Assembly (NCBI GenBank): GCA_021234155.1
Contig: JAJEKV010000056.1
Location: 3,455,330 to 3,519,329 of the forward strand
DNA: 64,000 nucleotides
DNA from: Isoetes taiwanensis
Lineage: Eukaryota; Streptophyta; Lycopodiopsida; Isoetales; Isoetaceae
Reading direction: 5' to 3'
Position numbers and translations under genes: made by a program
Shown: in pieces, positions 35,296 to 46,692 of the stretch
Position numbering within the stretch: the first letter of the stretch is position 1
Layout: every line of letters begins with the position of its first letter
The notes under the pieces: generated by a model
What the model was told of the DNA's origin: nothing
Seen by the model: the letters and a program-made list of their open reading frames with translations, nothing else
Database searches by the model: none

Positions 35296-36692
35296 TCTAA
35301 AAATCCTTTATCCCTAAGTCCAAAAAAGAAGAAACCTCCCTATCCCCAGGTTCGTCAAGTCCACTGAACGGTGGAATCTTGGAATCACGTCTTTGACAAT
35401 TCTACATTTAAGAAATCGAGCAACTTATATCTATCGACCATCATCATGTTTAAACCATGGGTATATTCATGGTATATCCAAGTCTTTGTCGTATTAGATA
35501 GCAAGGGAAAAAAAAATGGTATTTTTGTGGACTTAGCAGATATTTTGCGATTTAAGGTTGGTTTAAAGATGGATGCCAAATACCAGGTTCATTAAAAAAT
35601 GAACTCACTCCATGTCACGACCATGACAACCTCTTTTACATTGGTGCCACGAAACTAGCGACTTTTCGTCTTTTCTCAACCATGAAGAAAATATAAAACA
35701 TCTAACACGATCGATGACCATGCTATAAGGTTCACAAATTATCTTTTACTATGATTTTGGCAGTGGTCAGGCGGAAAAGGGGAGATGGATTTTATTTTTG
35801 TTTAATGAAAGGCATGGTCTTGCATCGCCATGTGTTGCTGAGCATGGAGGCCAGAGCAGCGGCACTGCTTTGTCGGGAGGAAGCCGGAACTTGCAAGATG
35901 AATTGCAGATGAATTGCAGCGGCCTTGCAAGATGAATTGCAGGTTGAATCCAGTCGGAACTGAAGGATGAAATAAGAGCGAAGGAAGCAGAAGAACAGGG
36001 TTAGGATTTCTGGAAGAACAGATGGGCTTCGTTGCTTGCAGCTATGCTCTAGGTTTCATGTGCCTTTGATATGTAGTTCCAAAATCATGAAGCCTGGTTT
36101 CATGAGCCTTTGATCTGTAATTCCGAAGAGGCTCCAGAGAGCTAAAGAGGCGGACCGCCTCTTCTGCATGGCTCTGTATTTGCCATGGCTATAAGTATTC
36201 TCCTATGTATATACATAGGCAAGGGAGTGTTGAAGTATACGAGGGTATGATGTGTATATTCATGTACTGATATATCAATGTAATCTATGCCTACATGGAA
36301 CAATAAAACAATAATAGGAGGGAACCCATATAGTAAACAATAATAGAAGGGAACCCAAAGAGAAGTGAATAACTAAAGTGCACAAGGTCCAATTAATGGA
36401 ATCATAGTTTGCTATAGTTTGGGGGTGTAAAGCTAGACAACTGCCTGCCCTCAAAAAATGGAACTGCCCTTGCTCGATTCTACTACAAAAATCGTCTCTG
36501 GCTGAATTGAAGTCGTGGAATAAATTGGTCGGATACTAGTTGCCCCTGAACTGCTGAACTCGGAAAGGCGAGCGTTGCAGGATTTGTCTGGAGGTAAGGG
36601 GTAATTACTCGGAAATCTTTCTTAGAAAACAAAGAATACATAGTCCCATAAGACGCGATATTATGATACATCTGACCCATTCATCGAAAGGT
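35296..36692. other. Spacer downstream of the glutamate dehydrogenase gene
   Basis: No gene recognised. A GATGAATTGCAG word is repeated three times at 35898-35942. The two words AACAATAATAG and GGGAACCCA recur at 36307-36357. The minus ORF at 36483-36680 lies just beyond the dehydrogenase stop and may be 3' untranslated sequence. Confidence 0.4.
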
Positions 36693-38841
<2,149 letters not shown>

Positions 38842-39164
38842 ATTTGGTTATGCAACTCATAACATTTGCCAAGAAGCCATCCACAAATTGTTGCAACTTC
38901 CATTCCAAAACAACGGAAAGATATGTCATAATTTTGTTAAGCATATCCAGCCAAGTCATTCGTGGAGGCCTTATCTGAGGGCACATGGACTTTTTCTCCT
39001 TACATCATTTGCATGGCTTTTTATACATCATACTTGGACATAGAGGGTCCGTTGTGATGAAATATTTATGTTCGGAAAGTTGAGACCATACCTAAATGTC
39101 GTCATTAATAAAATCAACTCATTAAGCTAGGTTTGTATACGCTTGAGGAGAGGAACCACCATTT

Positions 39165-39169
39165 GGAGG
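39165..39169 (+). repeat. Target-site duplication, left
   Basis: GGAGG directly before the TGTTGAG end of the LTR element. It matches GGAGG at 40350-40354 exactly, the 5-bp duplication made by LTR-retrotransposon integrase. Confidence 0.85.
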
Positions 39170-39331
39170 TGTTGAGAAATGAGCCTTCTATCATTGGGTG
39201 GACAGGCTAAGGATAAAACCGAGGACCTCTTGCTTGCAAGCCAAATTACTAGCAGACTCACAAGCCCATTGATGGGTTTTTGGTACTCTTCCACAAGGTA
39301 TTCTTCATGTGTGCCCGTACACATACTCCAG
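39170..39331 (-). repeat. 3' LTR of the miniature element (diverged)
   Basis: Aligns end to end with 40181-40349. It shares ATGAGCCTTCTAT, GGGTGGACAGGCT, GACCTCTTGCTTGCAAGCCA and ATTCTTCATGTGTGCCC. Its tRNA-like B box is damaged (GGTTTTATCC) and its D-arm is changed. Confidence 0.85.
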
Positions 39332-39590
39332 CCCCATAATGGGCGTAATCCATTTCAGCCTTCACCACGATCCATGCCCCCTCCTCGGGCAGCTCCACCC
39401 ACTGAGTTGGGCTTTCCAGCAGCCAAGCTTTGCACTCAGTCTCACCCCCCCCCTACACCACTTTGGGGATTAGGTCCGGCCTTCACCCGATCCATATGCC
39501 CCTCAGCCCGGGCAACTCCACCCTTTCGGGAGTTGGGCTTTCCAGCAGCCAAGCTTACTCGAACCTCACCCCTACACCACTGGGGGATTA

Positions 39591-39677
39591 CCGGCCCTTT
39601 AATGGATTTTCGGTACTCTTACACAAGTCATTCTTCATGTGTGCCCATTACACATACTCCAACATCCCCCCTTCTTT
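39591..39677 (-). repeat. Internal polypurine tract plus truncated LTR start, copy 1
   Basis: On the minus strand a purine tract (39677-39665, AAAGAAGGGGGGA) abuts TGTTGGAGTATGTGTAATGG at 39664. The LTR-like sequence continues for about 74 bases to CCATTAAAGGG and then switches to the interior module instead of the tRNA-like part. Confidence 0.8.
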
Positions 39678-39758
39678 GGGCATCAATCTATTCAGGCCTT
39701 CCACCCAGGTCCCATATGCTCCCAGTTTCTCTTCTACCAACTTTGAGGATTCACAGAA

Positions 39759-39838
39759 GCCCTTTAATGGATTTGGTGCTCTCTTACAAGTCATTTTTCA
39801 TGTGTGCTTGTTACACATACTCAACATCCCCCCTTCTT
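39759..39838 (-). repeat. Internal polypurine tract plus truncated LTR start, copy 2
   Basis: Minus-strand AAGAAGGGGGGA (39838-39827) abuts TGTTGAGTATGTGTAACAAG at 39826, with about 68 bases of LTR start before it switches away. This is the copy nearest the primer binding site. Confidence 0.8.
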
Positions 39839-39930
39839 GGGCACATCAATCTATTCAGGCCTTCACCGATCCACTTATGCTCCTCCTCGGGCAACTCCAC
39901 CCTTTGCCGGGGTTAGACTTTCCAGATCGA

Positions 39931-40145
39931 GCTTTACTCATTCTCACCCCTACACCACTGGGGATTATCTTGGTGCAGTTAAGCACCCTCTACCCACTGC
40001 CCAAGCTTTACTCATTCTCACCCCTACACCACTGGGGATTATCTCGATGCAGTTAAGCACCCTCTAGCCACTGGCCAAGCTTTACTCATTCTCACCCCTA
40101 CACCACTCGGGATTATCTCAGTGCGGTTAAGCACCCTCTACTTAG
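39931..40145 (-). repeat. Three tandem 74-bp units inside the element
   Basis: Units start near 39934, 40008 and 40082. Each has TTACTCATTCTCACCCCTAC, ACCACTGGGGATTATCT and GTTAAGCACCCTCTA as read on the plus strand. Two more diverged modules with CCTACACCACT occur at about 39436 and 39558. Confidence 0.85.
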
Positions 40146-40167
40146 GACAACCTCTACTTCGGACCGT

Positions 40168-40180
40168 GCCTCTGACACCA
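40168..40180 (-). promoter_or_regulatory. Primer binding site, initiator Met tRNA type
   Basis: Directly inside the 5' LTR, the minus strand reads TGGTGTCAGAGGC, close to TGGTATCAGAGC, the site complementary to the 3' end of plant initiator Met tRNA that is used by many LTR elements. It fixes the element's orientation as minus. Confidence 0.85.
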
Positions 40181-40349
40181 TGTTGAAAAATGAGCCTTCT
40201 ATAATTGGGTGGACAGGCTGGGGATCGAACCCAGGACCTCTTGCTTGCAAGCCAAGTAGTCTACCACTGAGCTACCGACCCTTTGATGGGTTTTCGGTAT
40301 TCTTCTATTAAGTCATTCTTCATGTGTGCCCCTTACACATATTCCAACA
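40181..40349 (-). repeat. 5' LTR of the miniature element
   Basis: 169 bp from TGTTGGAATATGTGTAAGGG (minus strand) to TTTTTCAACA. It contains the tRNA-like module at 40281-40207, about 70 bases from the LTR start. Confidence 0.88.
40207..40281 (-). ncRNA. tRNA-Ala(UGC)-like module in the LTR
   Basis: Minus strand folds as a tRNA. The acceptor is GGGTCGG with CCTGTCC (one mismatch, two G-U pairs). The D arm is GCTCAGTGGTAGACT with one mismatch. The anticodon arm is CTTGG-CTTGCAA-GCAAG with one mismatch and UGC at positions 34-36. The variable loop is AGGTC. The T arm CTGGG-TTCGATC-CCCAG is perfect. Then comes A at the discriminator position followed by CCC. TAGCTCAGTGGT and GGTTCGATCC match Pol III A and B boxes. 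The mismatches and its place inside a transposon argue against a working tRNA gene; a Pol III promoter role is possible. Confidence 0.75.
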
Positions 40350-40354
40350 GGAGG
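40350..40354 (+). repeat. Target-site duplication, right
   Basis: GGAGG directly after the LTR's TTCCAACA end; identical to 39165-39169. Confidence 0.85.
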
Positions 40355-43185
40355 GAGTAATTTTTGTCGAAGAAAAATTTGAAAGAAATTTTCATGACTG
40401 CCGAGAACCCACAGCGTGACTGATAGGTGGCTAGTAGCCACCGATGAAATTTCCAACCAAAATTTTCAACGGACAAAAATTCTACAACGAAAAAAAGGGG
40501 GCTTGAAATTTGTCCCCGCTCTTTTACGAATACATTTCGGCATGTTTTTGTTGAGGTCTTATTTGGCTAACAACATGAGGCGGTCGAGTGCCAGCAACAC
40601 AGGAATGACGAATCGGTGCTGCGGTTGGGTGGAGATCATTGCGAGTTTCCTGTCAAAGAATCAAACGTTTGAGGCAAATTTCCATGCCATCCCTTTTTTC
40701 GAGATAGCGGAAAGATTAGTGAACTATCTATTATCTTATCTTAATACATATAATTATTATAGGATGACTCTTTTGGAATATTACTTTAAGATTCCTCTCT
40801 ATAATTATGACACATTAGCTATTTTCGTGTGCAACACTTCTATTATAAATTTTTTGACACATTGCATTAGGATGGGAAAAAATTTAGCAGCTATCTTGCA
40901 TACTTGAGCACGATGGGATCACTCCTACTCGCTTTCTAGCCTTTTTCTTACTTGAGAACAAATCGCAGCAACTTGATCAACATTAATAGATTAATAGCAC
41001 GAGTTTTTGTTGGTCATTTGCTCTAGGATCTATTTGTGATTAAACAATAATATGTTCCAGCTGCATGTTTCATTGTAAACTCGTCGTTTCTTGCCCCTTA
41101 AACTCCATATTATTGTGTATTAGAAAAGGCGCACATGATTTTTATACGTTTGCCAATTCATTTCGGTTTCCAAGCTGTGAAGTTCTCAATTTTTTCTAAA
41201 CCGATAGACAGTGGCCAGCGATGGAGCGATTTAATACGCAGCCTAAGCTTCATGATTAATTTTGGCATTGCAAGAGGAAGCATATGCTAGGAAAAGCACC
41301 AAAAAAGGGATCGGAATTTGGGAGCCCTAAATTGGCAATTACCCGATCTACGGAAACCGAGGAAAGCAAGCGATCGGGTCTGTGGGGATCGCCCATCAAG
41401 GCAAAAATGGGTCAGGCTTACTCCGACGTTGCTTGATTCTGGCCATTTCTTTGCTAACATGGCCAAGTTTAGTGAAGCATCCAAAATAACATCCCCTTAT
41501 TCCCTTGTTCTTTGCATAACATATGCATTCGTTAGAGTGTCAAATTACGCCAAGTCCTTCAATTCTTAGGCCTATTTCATCAATCCAGCAGATCCGAAAC
41601 ATTTTTCCACCTCATGAAACAATTTCTGGCATTGGATTTCAGCTCTGAATCTTCTGATCAACAAAAGGAAAAAAAAAAATCGTTGATCAGTTATTTATAG
41701 ATCAAAACCTGTGCCCAATTTCTGGATCCCGAGAGAAATAATTTGTTGTTCCGATCAAAAACCATATAATTTCTCAATGAATTGTTGATGTAGCATTATA
41801 CATTTTAGCATTGAGTTAAAACATTCTTAGCATGAAAACATGGTCGGGTATTTGGGATTTCAGAGCATACGATCGTCTGCATGCTTAATTTACTCCATGT
41901 AAAATGATTTGTTCTTTTATTCCGACCGCATCTGACATGTCTTCCGTTCGACACTGTTGCTTACGCACTTTACTTTACGGACTCAAGGCTGATATGGGTC
42001 TCGGTTATCAACCATCTGATCGAACGGTCATACACAGGCCACGTGAATCATTCTTTAGAAGGTGTGTCTTTTTTATTCATGTAGTAGATTCAAGTTTTTT
42101 CATTGAGTTAATAGAAGATCAAGTTTTTCAAATAATTTTGGGATGCTTGAATGAATATGGACATCGGCAAATTATGGAGAAGTTTATTTTGCGTTATATT
42201 TGTGAATTTTCATATTTGAATTGTGCATGTTATCTCGATTCATTGTGAAAATTGTGGTCGTTGCTTATGGATTGATATTTGAAATTCAATTATAGCTTTA
42301 CTATAAATTTTTCTTCAAAGATCATAGCTTATTCTGAACTTTATGGCTTATGTTTACGAATTTTGATTTTCTAGTTCATAGATCAGCTTTATTTTTCAAA
42401 TTGCAAGTCATTAGTCTTATTATCTTGACCTCTTTAAATTTTAGCTATGGTTTCCAATATCAAGTTTATAGATCAGCTTTAACTCTGAATTTTCATTGGA
42501 TTGATCTTAGCTTTCCGTCAAAGTGTACAAATTATGATTGTAGACGACTCTTCTAGTTCTCAAATCACAAATTTGTTTCTAAATCTGCCAATTCAAGCAA
42601 TATAGTGTCTTGATAGTAAAGTTAGACATTCTTTTGCTTTTTTTTGGGTCACATATAGGCTGGAGCAATTGGACATTACCCGCATACCCGGCATATTGCC
42701 ACTCCAGGATCGATTTACAGATTTTCAGTTAAAGTCAAATGCAGGATAGAGGACTTGGCATCGCAGATCCAACTTCTGACATTCACAATCGATTCTTCTT
42801 TAGAGGTCCTGCATCCAAAAATCCATTTCTTTAGCTATCCAGGAGGTTAGATTGGGCATCATAATGGAAAATCGGTGGACAAACCTGGAACCTAGCTTCC
42901 AAAATTGTGTGTCACTGTAGCTCGAAACTTAATGTTGCTTTTCTCTCTTATTTTGTGCAGACACAGGTTCGAAGAGGATAGAAGCTGCCCAACCGATAGC
43001 TTGCAGGGCCTGTGCCAATGGCCCTGCATTGGTTTTCCAGGGACAATCCTCCTTGTTGGTTGGATCAAGGGCCTCCAGCTCGCATGCACCAATGTATGCA
43101 TGATCCAAGCATGCTCGTTGGTAGATTTTTTCTGAAATCTACAATTTACATCAAAAGGGGTTTTTCTGGACGTCAGTATTTAGAA
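40355..43185. other. Spacer with unrecognised ORFs
   Basis: The 163-codon ORF at 40416-40907 and the 114-codon ORF at 41904-42248 are open but have no motif I recognise. They are rich in Ile, Phe, Tyr and Leu as expected from AT-rich spacer. No splice-supported gene was found. Confidence 0.3.
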
Positions 43186-43318
43186 TCCGAGATGTGGCAT
43201 TTCCGGACTTTTTTGGTGGTATTTTCGGACATCCCCTATCATCCAGATGGTATTTTCGGCCAAAAAATGTGGTATTTCCGGCCAAAAAGATTGGTGAAAC
43301 GTGGTATTTCCGCCAAAA
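43186..43318 (+). repeat. Five-copy GTGGTATTTCCGG repeat
   Basis: Versions of GTGGTATTTCCGGCCAAAAA occur at about 43193, 43216, 43247, 43269 and 43301, spaced 23, 31, 22 and 32 bases apart. Overlapping ORFs on both strands across it are repeat artefacts. Confidence 0.65.
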
Positions 43319-43566
43319 ACCAAGCACGAAACTGCGCGACAGAGCTGAAATATTTGGTCGAATCGTTCTTGCAGCTCTGTGGGCAGCTTGGACTGCTTCA
43401 AAAGCCCTTCTAATCACTTTGCTTGCCTTTTTAACGTTGGTTTGATGAAGAGAGAAAGCGATTTGAGCTTAGATAGAGCCAGATTGATCCAAAAATGCCC
43501 CAAAACAGTTGGTTCTGGCACTCTTTCTAAACCCATTCTGAAAGTCGAATCCTATTATAGTATTTC

Positions 43567-43672
43567 AAGGAATGATATCTTGTACTAGAATCGTGTTAAA
43601 AAATCTATTTGCTTCTTTCAAGGAATGATATTTTGTACTAGAATCACGTTAAACAATCTATTTGCTTTTTCC
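43567..43672 (+). repeat. Tandem duplication, about 52 bp
   Basis: CAAGGAATGATATCTTGTAC and the following TAGAATCGTGTTAAA...ATCTATTTGCTT recur directly in tandem with about four changes (43567-43616 and 43619-43672). The second copy overlaps the end of the PPR fragment. Confidence 0.8.
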
Positions 43673-44625
43673 ACTCTATCAAAATTGCCATACAAATTGA
43701 TAAGAGCATTCCCCACAACAACATGACATCCAATTTCTTTGCCTGCAATGAAAACATGGAACAACTTACCATCTTTGAAATAACCATAACCAGAATAAGC
43801 ACTAACAATGGTGGAGTTCATAACCTTACCTGGCATCTCAACTTCCTATTGCATCTGTCTAAAATGATAGAAAGCCCTTTGAATTGTCCATGTACCATAT
43901 AAGCATTCATCACAAGAGTCCATGAATATAAATTCTTTTTCCATGTTCCATCAAACACATGCGTTGCCTCATCTATATTTCCACATTTGCCATACATATC
44001 TATTAGAAGGTTTCTTATGAATCTGCGTGATTCATACCTGAATTTGACAAATGCGAAGAGACTCAAGTATAGAAGCCAAATGTTTTAAGCCCACAAAAGG
44101 AACTTGCAAGTGAGCAAAATAAAGAATGTGTTGAAGTAGGAGATAAAGGTGGAAGGACCAATCAGGATAAGCTTTGGTAAAGAACATTTTAGACTCGGGA
44201 TGATGAGAATAGGAAGCTGTGAGGAAGCAGTGCTTAAGCCGACTGATGTCATGCGGCTGAAAATCAATACAAAGCTACATTGCATCTTTGAAGAGAGCGT
44301 AGATCTTGTGACAAAGGCGGTTGAAAGAGAAGATCGAGGCCCAAAGACTTGGCAGTGAAGCCCAACATTAATCAAGGCAGTTATGGCGGAGACGAAAGTG
44401 GTAGGAGTAGAAGACTAGCCAAACTAAAGGAAGTAGAAAGCGATAGACATTGAGGCACTTATGGTGAAATGAAACCCGTGTTCAAAGTTATGATGAAGCA
44501 ATGAAGTGTACAAATCTGGATGCAGCCATGGAAAGCCCCGAGATGGGCGCCTTTGATAGAAAAGCAGAATCTTATGAGGTATTAGCAGTTGCCAAGTGGT
44601 AAAAATATAAGTGGGGAACAAGAGT
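43618..44625 (-). pseudogene. Pentatricopeptide repeat (PPR) protein remnant
   Basis: PPR proteins bind organellar RNA for editing, splicing or stability. On the minus strand 44030-43836 reads NLLIDMYGKCGNIDEATHVF followed by KNLYSWTLVMNAYMVHG, a textbook pair of 35-residue PPR helices with the usual IDMY.KCG..DEA..VFD consensus. 43836-43618 continues in another frame with DVMLL-type and VVVGNALINLYGNFDRVEKA. Weaker PPR-like pieces extend to about 44625. Stops and frame changes separate the repeats. Normal plant PPR genes are long single exons, so this is a broken fragment of one. No E/DYW tail is seen. Confidence 0.7.
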
Positions 44626-44664
44626 GGTTACAAACTCAAGAAATGGAAGCGGATGAATTATGGC

Positions 44665-44872
44665 AGCCCAAGTAAAAAGCTAGGCTTATAGCTCAAGGGT
44701 TTTCCTGAGGAAAGAGGTGATGATTACCTTTGACACCTTCTCTCCAATTGTTAAAAGAATGACTAGCAAGGATATTATTGGCAGTAGCGAATGCATATGA
44801 TCTGGAGCTACACCATATGGATGTAGTACTGACATTTCTTAATGCAAAGTTGGAGGAGGGACATTTTATGAA
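44665..44872 (+). mobile_element. Ty1/copia reverse transcriptase fragment
   Basis: With two frame changes the plus strand gives KARLIAQGF, DTFSPIVKRMT, ILLAVANAYDLELHHMDV and LTFLNAKLEEGHFM. This is the start of the copia reverse transcriptase (KARLVAKGF.Q..G.DY..TFSPV, then LH.MDV..AFLNG.L.E.IYM). The rest of the polyprotein, integrase and LTRs are not seen. The frame continuing to 45131 has unrelated, unrecognised sequence, which suggests a junction near 44872. Inactive remnant. Confidence 0.8.
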
Positions 44873-45433
44873 GCGAGGCGCTTTGGCTTTGAACGAGGAA
44901 ATGACAAGTTTGGAAATAAAAAATTTGTCTGATGCAGGGCAGTCCCTAGACGATCGTATAAATGCATGGATACATTTCTCGGGCCCGAAGGATTTGTTAA
45001 ACTACAAAAGCGATGGCAATGTTTATTGTATGAGAAGGATATTGCGGTTACTACATAATAATCGCCTTGTCGTTATTGAGCGCATAATGGTTGCAAAATC
45101 CTTTGGAATGAAATCATTATGGCGGTACTAAGTTCGAGGTCACCCTTCGGGTTTTCGAGGAAAAACTCTATTATTAAGCCGGCAAGGCTTGGACAAAGCG
45201 TAAAATTTGAGAAATTAAGCTCCCAAAAACCCACAGATGGAGAAGTCCGAAGCCGGTTGCGCGCAACTGTACACTTTGCTTAACACCAACACGAGAACAA
45301 ATGTGACAAAACAAACCTCCCAAAATGGAGGGCGATCACGCGTGCTGTCTGACAGCCAGGCACAAAACCTCTTCAAATGAGGGGCTGGTCGCTCGTGCGG
45401 GCGACAAATACATTAAACAATTAAGGGGAGGGT

Positions 45434-45615
45434 GGGTTTCAAAGAAGAGATAATAGAATCTTCTTGAGAGAGAAGAGGAAAGCGGCAGGTAGAGGCGTCG
45501 ATGAAGAACCCCGCCTAATATAGCGATCAACGAGGAGAAGGCATGTGCATGCATGCAAGACATACATGCTAGCTCCTTCTAGAATGTCGGTCGAGGGCTC
45601 GGATCGATGGCGATC
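45434..45615 (+). repeat. Direct repeat, left copy
   Basis: Shares GAGATAATAGAAT-type start, GAGAAGAGGAA, GATGAAGAACC, CGCCTAAT, AGCGATCAA, GAGAAGGCATGTGCATG and TCTAGAATGTCG...GGGCTCGGAT with the copy at 45783-45952, in order and orientation. Confidence 0.7.
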
Positions 45616-45782
45616 TAGAAGGAGCTCGCATGGCGACAAGGCCTCCGAATAGAGAACTTCCATATCAAAAGCGGGATGAGGCGAAGGTCAAAGATTATGG
45701 CTAAAGAGGGCAGGCGGGCCGAGGACTTTGGCATGGAAAGAAGCATGGGCGGTCAGTCAAGCATGGAGAAGCTCCTCCTACA

Positions 45783-45952
45783 TGGTTTCAAAGAGAGAGA
45801 GATAATAAAGTGCTGGCGAGAAGAGGAAGGCGTATTATTATTGAGGCGATGATGAAGAACCCGCCTAATAGCGATCAAGCAGAGAAGGCATGTGCATGTG
45901 CTGGCTTCATCTAGAATGTCGATTAGGGCTCGGATGGAGTGGCATCTGTCAG
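45783..45952 (+). repeat. Direct repeat, right copy
   Basis: Right copy of 45434-45615, about 350 bp downstream, with short deletions. Confidence 0.7.
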
Positions 45953-46007
45953 AAACCTGTTATGCGAAAAGAAGCAAACATATAGAGTTGAGGAGTGCAC
46001 TATGTAA

Positions 46008-46153
46008 GATAGATAGATAGATAGATGAATAGATAGATGGGTAGATGAATGAATAAGAATGAATAGATAGATAGATAGATATAGATAGATGAATGCCAGA
46101 TGAGATAGATAGATAGATAGATAAAGATGAATGGATAGATAGATAGATAGATG
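46008..46153 (+). repeat. GATA microsatellite
   Basis: About 146 bp of AGAT/GATA units with scattered GATG and GAAT interruptions. The overlapping minus ORF is a Tyr/Leu/Ser-rich artefact. Confidence 0.95.
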
Positions 46154-46338
46154 AGTAGTAGTTTTAGCATTCACGCCACTAGGCGTTATGTAACTCTGAG
46201 ATATACGACTAAGCGGTTATTAATAAGGCTCTTCATAGGCAGATTTCTTGCTCTAAAGAAACAGACAAATTGTTCAATTCTAAATGCACATGGGGAAGTC
46301 CTGAGCTAGTATTCTACATATGATCTGAAGGGGGATTT

Positions 46339-46446
46339 GACAGTAGAAGGTTGATATCATATGGATGCTTAGTCATATCATATGGATGCTTGATGTTCAT
46401 GTATACTAGCTAGCTGCCTAAACCATTCAACCATTGTTTATTTATA
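46339..46446 (+). repeat. Dispersed repeat, copy 1
   Basis: Contains two ATCATATGGATGCTTAGTCA/TTGATG units followed by GTATACTAGCTAGCTGCCTA and CCATTGTTTAT. It is about 108 bp and is matched in reverse orientation at 62070-62177 with few differences. Confidence 0.85.
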
Positions 46447-46473
46447 ATAACAAGATCATAGAAGTTGCATAGT

Positions 46474-46692
46474 CGTATGAAATATAGACAAGTTGAAGCA
46501 AACGAGATTAGCAACTTTCGAATCTCGATGGTCCTCAATAGAACTAAAGGCAGGTGCGTCTAAAGATCGATGTCTTGGGATGCGGTCGGGGTGTGCAGTT
46601 GGGATCCAGTGTCTTAGGATTCTGCGATTCTTTGGGGTCTTTGGATTCGATTACAGTGTGCCCGGATTGCATTCTGAGGTTTAGCTGAACCA
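46474..46692 (+). repeat. Inverted-pair repeat, copy 1
   Basis: Starts CGTATGAAAT..AGACAAGTTGAAGCAA and continues with GATTAGCAACTTT, GGTCCTCAATAGAACTAAAG and TGCCGGATT-type sequence to the GCTGAACC end. The reverse-oriented partner is 49638-49868. The pair flanks about 2.9 kb that includes the gypsy remnant. Confidence 0.75.

Larger units (their letters stand above)
39170..40349 (-). mobile_element. Miniature LTR retrotransposon (TRIM-like), 1180 bp
   Basis: Ends are TG...CA, with the same 5 bp (GGAGG) on both sides. The 5' LTR (minus strand) is 40349-40181 and the 3' LTR is about 39331-39170. An initiator-Met-type primer site follows the 5' LTR, and purine tracts precede LTR starts. The interior of about 850 bp has no gag or pol; the 245-codon ORF through it is an accident of the repeat. 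Size, short LTRs and lack of protein fit TRIM elements, moved by enzymes of another element. Unusual points are a tRNA-Ala-like module in the LTR and internal copies of the polypurine tract plus LTR start (39826 and 39664). The two LTRs have diverged, so the insertion is not recent. Confidence 0.85.

Noticed and set aside
39179-39916. Longest ORF of the window (245 codons, plus strand)
   Set aside because: It runs antisense through the LTR and internal repeats of the miniature retrotransposon; the product is repetitive Pro/Ser/Leu without domain features.
40207-40281. A functional tRNA-Ala gene
   Set aside because: Stem mismatches in acceptor, D and anticodon arms, and its position inside an LTR with a degraded twin in the other LTR, argue that it is element sequence.
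40416-40907. 163-codon ORF
   Set aside because: No motif, AT-driven amino-acid composition, begins in low-complexity A-rich sequence next to the transposon; no splice context.
43151-43417. Overlapping ORFs on both strands at 43.2 kb
   Set aside because: They arise from the repeated GGTATTTCCGG motif; no strand has a recognisable protein.
45923-46174. Minus ORF over the GATA microsatellite
   Set aside because: Translation of a simple repeat.
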